A DNA stretch of 64,000 bases, taken from NCBI GenBank assembly GCA_029891385.1, contig CM057235.1, forward strand, positions 15,676,001-15,740,000. Direction: 5' to 3'. Source of the DNA: Erythroxylum novogranatense. Lineage: Eukaryota; Streptophyta; Magnoliopsida; Malpighiales; Erythroxylaceae. Positions within the stretch are counted from its first letter, which is position 1; each line of letters begins with the position of its first letter. Under the pieces are notes generated by a model. It searched no databases. It worked only from the letters and a program-made list of their open reading frames with translations, and was not told the origin of the DNA. Shown here piece by piece: positions 55,738 to 64,000 of the stretch. A program made the position numbers and the translations under genes.

Positions 55738-56599
55738 AACATACATTTGGCCTCTAATTGTAGAGGACTGAGTCATTTGGCACATGCACATATATGTCCA
55801 TGCATGCATGTCATTCCCAGCATTTAATTATGACTGTGATGTGATTTGTGAAAATTGTGAGATAACTGTGTATGTAATTGAATTGGAATGTCTTATGAGT
55901 GATTGTCAGTTGATAGTGCCCCATAGGAAATGTTTCTAGAAATTTGGGAGTAAATATCCGGACCGGAAATTTTTCAAGTGACGGACTGATTGATTGTATA
56001 GTACTGAAATAACTGTCCATATGGCCATGAAAGATTAGATATATGATTGTAGAAGTTTTTATGAGGGATCATTGAAATTCGGAAACGAATTGTACTGGAA
56101 ATAAATTTGAAAAGAGAAAGAACTTAGTGAGTGATTGAGGAATGGACAAATGGCATGGTTATATTGTTAGAGGCATATTGTTTAACCTATAAAATGGCTT
56201 AGGTTTTTAAATTTGGAGAAAAGAAATCCTTCTCTATCCTAGGGCAAGCTTGCTTCTTCCTCCTTTGGTGATTTTTTGATCTTTTATGCCCGACCCTTGC
56301 TTTATCTTTAGCTTGCTTGCTCCTTCCTTATTGTAAGATCAATCCTAATCTAAGAGAAGATGATGATTGTTGAAGTTTTGAAAGAGAGCCGTGGGTGATA
56401 GAGAAAAGAGGAAAGGGTTGAAGGATTTTCGGTACTTTGGAGAATTGAGCTTGATTGGTAAGTAAAATGGCTTTGATGTGTTTTTATGGTTGTTTAATAC
56501 ATACATGGGTTATTTGCGAAAGATTGGGATAGTTATGGGTGATTTAGGGAGGTTTTTAAAGAGAAAATGGGAGAAAATTCATCGGAGAAGATGATCGAG

Positions 56600-56833
56600 C
56601 TTATGCGTCGCGACGTCGCTAAAAACCTCGTCATGACGAGTAATAGCGATTACTACGCGCGACGAGCTCGGTTGGACGTTGCGGCGAGCATGTAATTCTA
56701 TGCCGCGATGAGTCCTTCTCTCTTGCGTCGCGGCGAGCCTAAAGGAAGGTGTTCGCCGCGACGAGCATTTTCCACGCCGCGACGAGCGAACGTTTATGCG
56801 CCGCGGCTAGAGATCTTTGGCCGCGACGAGCTC
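56600..56833 (+). repeat. CGCGACGAG array in the E 3' LTR
   Basis: The clearest array: about ten units, e.g. GCGTCGCGACGTCGC, CTCGTCATGACGAG, GCGCGACGAGC, GCGGCGAGC, GCCGCGATGAG, GCGTCGCGGCGAGC, CGCCGCGACGAGC (twice), GCGCCGCGGC and GCCGCGACGAGC. Spacing is irregular, 10-35 bp. Confidence 0.85.
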
Positions 56834-57320
56834 CAGATATCTGAATGGATGAGTTTTAGTTTATGGGGCATAAATAATGGTGTAGACCTCCAATTGAGGT
56901 GATTCTTGATTCGTTATGAGCTAGAGAAAGAGGTCTACATTTGATATGAAGAATAGAAGTTTGAATTCCAATTAGAAAGATTTTAATTATTGAAAGAAGA
57001 TTGAAGATATGTTTTTACTGCAACCTAAGGATTGTATTATGATAATTGGAGTATAATTGTGAGATTTCTAAATTTACAATCGATACTTTTGGGAGGTTTT
57101 CTTGGAGATAATTTAGTGTATAAGATATGGTATTGAATTGGAACGAGTCACATTTGACCAATTGTGTGAAAGTGAATTTTGAGACATAAGAAAGTGGAAT
57201 TTGGGACTTTGTGCCGGGAAGGTCTTGAACATGCATCGTACATCTTTCTTTTGCGTCATGTGCATCATTGAACATTCTGATTATGCATTTAGTAATGGGA
57301 AATTGTTTTGACTGTGATAG

Positions 57321-57386
57321 AGGTGCCGTTGGATCGTCATTCCACGGACAGTGCTGAAACTTCCAGGCAGTAGCTCGGAAGTACAG
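57321..57386 (+). other. Predicted mini-exon of the LTR leader (E)
   Basis: 66 nt between TGACTGTGATAG and TACAG|GTGAGTAAC. The 5' LTR copy (from 41000) has lost the donor. Confidence 0.45.
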
Positions 57387-58698
57387 GTGAGTAACTTAGT
57401 TGGTTCCTCAACCTTTATGTGTTTAATATTTTGCAATTATGCCATGTGGAGATAATGGAGGGTTTATGTGTGTTTGCTTTTGATTGATTTCGGACCATAG
57501 GTGTCCGAAGTATTGGGAATTTGATATCGAAGTGCTATTTGTGTGTAACTGTGTATGAATGCTTCAATGAAACAAATTGTGAATATGAAATTTGTTAATG
57601 ACTGAATTACCGGACCGAAGGTCCGAAGGAATGGGAATTGGTCTTTGAAATGTAAAATGATTGAGACATATGCATTCATGCATAAAGGCATGTTCAGATA
57701 AAGACAGTTGTGACCGGAGTAGCCAATGTATTTCAGAGCTTAAAGCTCAACACAACAGGACAATGCCTCGGTATCGCAGGCCCCCTGAGGTGGTGCATAC
57801 CCTGAGGGCTCTCCCACGCAGTGTGCAGATACCATATTAAGGCTCACTGTATCAGGGCATTCAGGCCCAACGTATTCAGAGCCACAGGCTCAACGTAATG
57901 TGCCCGTCACTGGGAATCAAGGCATATCACGCCCAACGTAATTCAGAGTCATAGGCTCACTGTATCAGGGCTTCAAGCCCAACAAAATTTCATAGCCACT
58001 GGCTCACCGTTAATGAGCTCAGGCGCACGGTCACAAAAACGTAATAAAATAAAAGTGTCACATGTGCATTGCATATATGAATGATCAGATGTGGAAACTG
58101 TGAAAAAGACGAAACACCTTATATTTTTGTGAAATGATAATGCATGTGATATTCTGTGAATTGATTGTATATGCATGAGTTGAGTGAACCATCGATGATG
58201 GTTTCTCACTGAGTTCGCAAACTCACCCAACATTGCAACTATTTTTCAAGAAATTGATGAGTAGCCCATTAGACACACGGGAGTATGCCTACTGCATGTT
58301 AATCAGAGTTTGAGTTCGGGATCAGTTGACGTCTGCCTTAGAGTTATTTTGTTTTGTGTAAAAATAGTATTTCTGCGATTTCTGCAAATTAGTGCTTTTT
58401 ATTTCAGTGGGTCCTAACGGGTTATTGCCGTAATTGTAATATGATTTCTGAAAGTGTTCAATATTGTTGCGGGCCTTTTTATGACTGGTATTGTGATACG
58501 ATTGAAAATGATTTCAAACTAAAGCGGCCCCAAATCGTATACCGAATTCCGCACTTGCGACGATTTCAAAAATGTTTTAAAATGTCATACTCAGTATTTG
58601 AACTGTTTTGACTGCTCTAGCATACCACCCTTGTGAGGCACGGGCTCGGATATCACCATCGATATCAGGTTCGGGTCTTGCGGGAGTGGGATGCTACA

Positions 58699-59440
58699 AA
58701 AACCTTCTTCGAGGTCTTCATGGAAGTTATAAGTCTAGAAGCCTTCTTCGAAATGGTCTAAGAATGACCTTAATCTAATCTCTCTCTAGTGAAATTTATG
58801 CCTAAATATGTATCTAGTGATCACAGGGAATAATGGTGCGAGCGCGACAGAAGCTGTGGATTGAAGGAAGGACAATATCACACTAGTGCGATCATAAAAG
58901 TGTCTGGTGTGATCACACTTGGGATTTTTGGCCATAACTTAGTCATTCGATATCCAAACTACTTGATTTATGAGCTAATAGATTCCTAACACATTTCTCT
59001 ATCTCTTCACAAAATTGGTGGCCTTTGGTGTTCAATTGAAAAAGATTGATAGAAAGAAAGTGAGGGAATAGATTGGAAGAGCATGATTTAATTATGAACA
59101 TACTTGGGCTTTTTAATTATAACTTGAGCTATAGAACTCCGAATGAGATAATTCTTATTTCAAAATAAACTAGATTCATAGGGCTACAATTGTTTTGATG
59201 AAGCCTTTTTGAACTTCCATTGTCTAACTAGTCTTGGGTTTCCCATTGTGGGATGCGTGTTCAGATATCACTTAGGATGTCAGGCACGAGTCTTACGATG
59301 GTGGCATGCCTAACACTTATGGTATCAGAGAATGAAGATGAATTGATGATGGTTAAGGAGATTTCATTGAAAAATCCCTAGATGGAAATACACTAACGTT
59401 TTATGATTCTAGAGTTAGGCTTCAAAAATAGGGTCCAACA
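58699..59440 (+). mobile_element. D3 3' LTR, right part
   Basis: Matches 35409-36149: AACCTTCTTCGAGGTCTTCATGG, GTGCGA-type repeats (58835-58915), GGCCATAACTTAGTCATTCG. It has GCCTAACA|CTTA|TGGTATCAGAG at 59308-59330 and ends AGGGTCCAACA. About 945 bp of the LTR is missing between 39499 and here. Confidence 0.8.
59320..59330 (+). other. Fossil primer-binding site in the D3 3' LTR
   Basis: TGGTATCAGAG inside the LTR, in the same place as 36029-36039 of the middle D LTR and still unmutated. Confidence 0.7.
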
Positions 59441-60413
59441 TGACCCCTATTTGGGCCTTCTCTTTCATTGGACCCTTCTTCTTGTGCTTGCCCTAACCCT
59501 TGGGCTTAGAAGAAGATGCTACATTAGCCTTGGGCCCATGAGCCTTCACATTTAAAACCTCCATCATGCTCTAAAGGGTATTTATCAACTCACTCAAGGT
59601 ATAATCTTTGGTGTTTAGCTCATAGTCAAACTTAAACTACTAAAAAGAAAAGTTTAAACTATTGATGATCATAATCATTTACGTTTGCATATCCACATCT
59701 GCCCCAAATATCTCAGCCTCAGTAACCACACAAATTTCCTTTTGTCTGAGATTATGAAAGGTTTAGATAGCTTTCATCCTTGCAGACTTGGTCCTCACAC
59801 CAAACATCTCTTGTAGGTGATGGACTTAGTAGTTAGTAGTTTTATCAGCATTCTGTCATCACTCATGTTGTTGGACTTGCTCAGAAATTGAATTGCCACT
59901 CGGTGGTGTAGGTTAATTGTCCGTTAATACCCATGAAATTCATTCATATTGAAGAACAATGTCAAGGTTACATCTTCATTCATTAAAATTCTCTCTGTTT
60001 TCCAATTTGTTATTAGTCAAGAGCAAAGTGAGTGAATTCATATTGTGGTTGATTATGTCTAAAAATATAAATTATTAAAGCATGAACATACTAGTTAACA
60101 ATATTGGAAGTTTGTATAAAATCATGATGCATGTATGTATGATGATAGATTTAACAAAATTTAAAAAATTAAATCTTTATATGATTATTTTTCTTATTTA
60201 TAACAGACTAAGTGATGGTGGGCCATCTTATCCATTAAAAGAAAAATTGGGACCCACCTACTCAAAAAAACTATCAAGCATCTTCATGCCTAACTTTCTG
60301 AAAAGTGCCATAATTTGGTCTATACATTTATCAACAGAGCTACGGTGGGCAGGTTATTGATAAACTATATTGAGTGTGTAACCATTTTATTCATCCACTA
60401 AAGGTACTTGCAA
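59441..60413 (-). mobile_element. Copia fragment H (gag and leader region)
   Basis: Matches F at about 51465-52530: CCCTATTTGGGCC, GGACCCTTCTTCTT, GGGCTTAGAAGAAG on the plus strand, then the leader with ACTAAGTGATGGTGGGCC and GAGCTACGGTGGGCAG. More diverged than the F LTR pair, so an older relative. It lies between D3 and G with no LTR of its own visible. Confidence 0.75.
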
Positions 60414-63400
60414 CGTAACATCCTATCCCTATATTAAAGGTTAGAACCCAGATTTCAATAATGGAGAAAATAGCAATGTGAGAGTTAGAAAAAAATTTGC
60501 ATTTCATGCTCAGCAAAATGTCAGCATACATGCATGTGGATTTGAATTTCTGCACACATGAAAATAATTGTACATGCACTCATTGACATTCTAGGTAAAA
60601 TTAAATTGTAATGGGATATGTGGAAAATTGTGGTTACAGTAATAAAATAATTTATATGGTGGATTGAGAATTTAGAATTGTCTACAACTATATTAAGTGG
60701 ATTTTTGGATAGTGAATGATAAAAAAATATCCACTACCACTCTTATTTTGTTATTTCTTTCTTCTATCCCAAGAAAGACCAAACCCCCTGTCAACTTTCA
60801 GGATGTTGTATGTGGTTGCATGAGGAATTAGGATTCACAAGATTTTTGCAGATGTTAGAGCTTCAAACAAGTAAACTGGTTATGATTATGTATTTTTGTA
60901 TGAACAAAAGCATGTATCATAAGTTCACTATAAAATGGTTAGAAAATAGTGATATTCGTATTTGTTGGAAAATGAGTGAGGAGATTTTGAGTGTGCCGTA
61001 CATATTGATTTTTTTATTTGATGATAAAAATGTTATGAGATGGTGTCAATGATTTTTGGAGTTAAAAGATCTGAGAAAAACATGTATAGCTAGGTGCAGA
61101 AACTTTTTGATGAAAACAGTAATGAGGACTCTATTTTCACTGTATATATATATATACACGCATATACATGAGTTTTGAGCATTTTAGAGATGAACAAAAT
61201 AATGAGTTTAGAGTGGAAGAATAGTTATAAGATGATGTTCTGAGATGAGAATGAATGATTAAAAATGAAAGTTTGACGAAAGAAAATGCAGAAGTTGAAA
61301 AATGCAAAAAATGTGAAGGTAATATAAGTGAGTGTGATTTTCTATTTTTTTATTATGAAAAATGATAGATTTTGATTTTCCTGTGATGAGTTTAGCTGAA
61401 ATGAAATAATAATGAAGAGGAAATATTGAGAAAATAAGATAGAAGTGATAGAGTAAGCAAAAGAGATGAATTAAGATGAAAATGATGTTGAAGTATGCTG
61501 GACATGTACAGATGCGGTGTTTCTATTGAACATGCATCTGTATTTTCACCATTTCATGGTATATAGACATCCAAATGGGATGATTTAAAGTTCATATTAA
61601 ACTAAAAATGTATGGATATATTTTTCATGAAGGAATTGAAACTGAATTTTGTCTCTAAGAGTTTCAAAATTTAGTTCGAAGTTGAGTTTGTGGATTCTGT
61701 CTTAGTTTGGAACTGTATGTGGTATTTTTAGCATAAATTGCATAATATCGAACCATATTGCATGAAATTAGTTTCATTTGAAAACTAAGACATAAAGGAA
61801 CAACTTTGTAGAGAGTTTTTGCCCTAAATCCTTCATTTGACTTATCAAAATTGCCATGAAACATTGACATGAAGGTCTATTTTTAGAAGGGCCATAATGA
61901 AGTTTAAAAAGATGGGAGTGCACGATCGTGACTCTGAAGGGGTCATAAGGGATCTCACCATCATACACAATCACAAGGGTGACAATGGAGAAGCAATTAT
62001 GCACAATCGTGCATAATGAAGGCGCAGTGAAAGTGGACTGATGTGAACATCCTTCACTCTTTTGGCTATAACTTCTTTTTTCGACCCCCAAATGACATGG
62101 GACTTGAACTATTGGATTCGTAACACATTTACCGTCATCTCCACAGAAAAATATAACCATATGAAATCATTTGAAAGAGACTGAATTGATATAATTGGGA
62201 CGGAATTGATGAGGAGTTCTAGAAAATGATAACTGGAGTAGTATCATTGAACATGCTTTGGTATTTTAGTTATAACTTGTTATGTAGTCATACAAATGGA
62301 ATTATTATCAATATAGATTCAAATAGAGACATAGGAATATAATTGTTATGAAGAAATCAAATTCCAATTCTGTCTCCATTGTTCTAGAATCGGACTTGAA
62401 GTTGGGTATAGAATATTATTATAGTTAAGGAATGGTCCCAATTATTTGGAGTACAAATTTTGTAATATTGAACCAAATTGAATGATATTAGTGTTATTAG
62501 AAACTTAAGACAATAGGGAACATGTTATTAGAAGAAATTTTTGTTAAATTACCTCATTTTCATTGTCTAATTGATCATGAAAAATAGATCTGAAGGTTTG
62601 GAATTTTGGAGAATTTATAAGAAAGAATGAGAGTTTAGATTTTATATGATCATATAATGTTAGAATAACAATAGTGAATGAATTGTAGGTATTAAAGTGA
62701 TAAAGAAATGTGTACAATGGAGATGAAGGGGTTTATATGATTGAAGTTGTGATTCAATAAGAGGAGTAAAGTGTGAGAAAAGTGTATCTAGTAAAAGTGA
62801 ATGAGAATTTGATTTTATTAGAGAAAATAATACTAAAATGAAATGACAAGTAATTGAGTTATAAAATGAGAACAAGCATAGGATATGAAGTTTGATAAAG
62901 TATCAGTGATTGTCATTGAGCATGCATTATACAAAGTCCATATACACGGTTGTGTATGAATAAATGCTTACAATTGTACCATTATTAATGTGAGTGCAAC
63001 GTGATTCTTGCATAAATGGGTTGTGTAGGTTAAAAGTCCACATTCAGGAATTTTCAAAATTTAGAAGCAAATGCTAATCTGGAGCGTACTGTGAGTAGAC
63101 CTAGATGGTCTTATTTCATTGTTTATTTTGTTTGAATTTTTATATTGATTGATTACTGAATGCTCATATGAATGTGATTGATTGTGTTTAATTCTAAACA
63201 AAAGGTCCGATGATTGTGAAATGTGAATAGGATATTAAAGTGCTGCTTGAATGTGAATGTGACAAACTATGTGCTTCATGATATGATTGATTGAAAATGT
63301 GAGATGCATTCCATACATGAATGCATGATCAGATAATGGGAGTTGTGACCAGAGTAGCCACTGATCAGAGCTTAAAGCTCAAAGTGTGAAAAGATCCTCG

Positions 63401-64000
63401 AGCTAAAAAAAAGTGATTCGGAACTTAAAGCTCAAAGTGTGAAAAGAGCCTCGAGCTTAGAAAGTGATTCAGAGCCTCAGGCTCAACGTTTAATGAACTC
63501 GGTATCCACAATGAATACAGGATAGTTTAGGCACTCACATCAAAGTAATAAATAGAAAGTGGGTCTCATGCACACTGCATATGCATAATATGAATGATTA
63601 AGTTGTATTGAAGGTTAATGTGAAATGATGTGAATGTGATTTATGTGTTATGTGACTGAGTGAGCCATTAATGATGGTCATTAATTGAGTTCACAAAACT
63701 CACCCAAAATTTGCAAATAATTATCAGAATAAGAAGAATATCCCTTAGGCAAACAGGAGTATCCCCACAACATACAAGTAAGGGATAGAGGTCGGGATCA
63801 ATTCGCATCTGCATTGTATTTCTTTCTTTTTGTATGGAATTGTACATTTCGCAACTTTTGTAAGAAATTATGTATTCCAAAAGTTTTGTAAAAAGGTGTA
63901 TATGATTTATGTTGTAATGTAGAGACTTTATGACTAAAGTGTTTTGTTTTTGTGAAAGGGCCCAAATGGCTATTGAAAATTCTTTTGACTATATTGTTAT
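60414..64000 (+). mobile_element. LTR G, B family, 3' end outside the window
   Basis: Starts CGTAACATCCTATCCC (TG changed to CG). Matches B at several blocks: CACATGAAAATAATTG, CTATCCCAAGAAAGACC / CCCCCTGTCAACT, GGCTATAACTTC, the mini-exon 63048-63090 (43 nt, CATTCAG| ... ACT|GTGAGTAG), hairpins 63368-63484, paired hairpins from 63660, acceptor TTATCAG ending 63727. In B's VNTR place it has CACGATCGTG and GCACAATCGTGC repeats (61920-62010). A (TA)n run is at 61144-61156. It contains no gene. Confidence 0.75.
63368..63484 (+). repeat. Short-hairpin array in LTR G with a roughly 55-bp duplication
   Basis: GAGCTTAAAGCTC (63368) and GAGCCTCAGGCTC (63472) frame two tandem copies of a unit containing CTTAAAGCTCAAAGTGTG and CCTCGAGCT. 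The first copy has an A-run insertion. Confidence 0.7.

Larger units (their letters stand above)
39500..58698 (+). mobile_element. Gypsy element E, 5'-truncated, interrupted by F
   Basis: 5' LTR 39500-42372 (first roughly 140 bp missing), decayed internal domain 42373-46075, 3' LTR 46076-46161 plus 55738-58698. The 3' LTR starts TATAACATCCC (TG changed to TA) after a PPT and ends GGGATGCTACA. D3 LTR sequence resumes at 58699, so E lies within the D3 LTR. A TSD cannot be checked because the left end is deleted. Confidence 0.85.
55738..58698 (+). repeat. E 3' LTR, right part
   Basis: It resumes with ACATTTGGCCTCTAATTG after the TSD. TATA box TATAAAAT at 56188-56195; donor 1 GATTG|GTAAGTAAAATGG near 56457; mini-exon 57321-57386 with TACAG|GTGAGTAAC; hairpin array 57736-58015; paired hairpins 58189-58230; AG of acceptor at 58250 in TTTTTCAAG. 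Ends GGGATGCTACA. Confidence 0.9.

Noticed and set aside
59441..60413. A second complete copia element
   Set aside because: Only the gag and leader part is present; no LTR, PBS or PPT borders it.
61144..61156. (TA)n run as a microsatellite locus or TATA promoter
   Set aside because: Short and isolated within LTR G; noted only as part of that LTR.

Overview
This window is nested LTR-retrotransposon DNA from a plant nuclear genome, most likely a eudicot. It is AT-rich, every primer-binding site matches plant initiator-Met tRNA (TGGTATCAGAGC), and the coding relics are Ty3/gypsy chromovirus (Tekay/Del-like, with a C-terminal chromodomain) and Ty1/copia polyproteins. I see no host gene, rRNA, tRNA gene or CRISPR array. 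The species cannot be named. The density and depth of nesting suggest a heterochromatic or pericentromeric location, which is inference.

I use letters for the elements. LTR A1 (1-2778, start outside) abuts a minus-strand LTR, D1 (2779-4967). D1 sits in the decayed internal domain of D2 (4968-5662 and 23320-24289). D2 is split by a solo LTR, B (5663-23319). B is split by a copia-like solo LTR, J (6880-11141), which is itself split by a solo LTR, A2 (8270-11096). B is also split by a full chromovirus, A3 (11222-21384, TSD ATAGG). A second D LTR (24290-36149) is split by the full minus-strand chromovirus C (25311-34458, TSD ATGTC). The internal domain D3 (36150-38671) and a third D LTR (38672-39499 and 58699-59440) follow. 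That LTR contains chromovirus E (39500-58698), whose 3' LTR contains a full minus-strand copia element, F (46162-55737, TSD AACAT). A copia fragment H (59441-60413) and an incomplete B-family LTR, G (60414 to the end), close the window.

A3 and C carry gag, protease, RT, RNase H, integrase and chromodomain, all broken in places. C has an intact 511-aa integrase-chromodomain ORF and is the closest to functional. D2, D3, E and F hold only degenerate coding relics.

The most unusual signal is in the long LTR leaders. The gypsy LTR families, diverged in most of their sequence, share one architecture downstream of a TATA box: a 5' splice-site consensus, a segment that differs between families (CGCGACGAG-type arrays or VNTRs), a conserved box around CATAACTT/GACCTCC/TGATTCTT, a 43-68 nt mini-exon bounded by AG and GTGAGT-type sites, an array of small hairpins with conserved stems and changing loops, a paired hairpin followed by CACCC, and a 3' splice-site consensus. 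D LTRs also contain a fossil primer-binding site 125 bp upstream of the present one. All of this was read by eye; no alignment, folding or database search was run.
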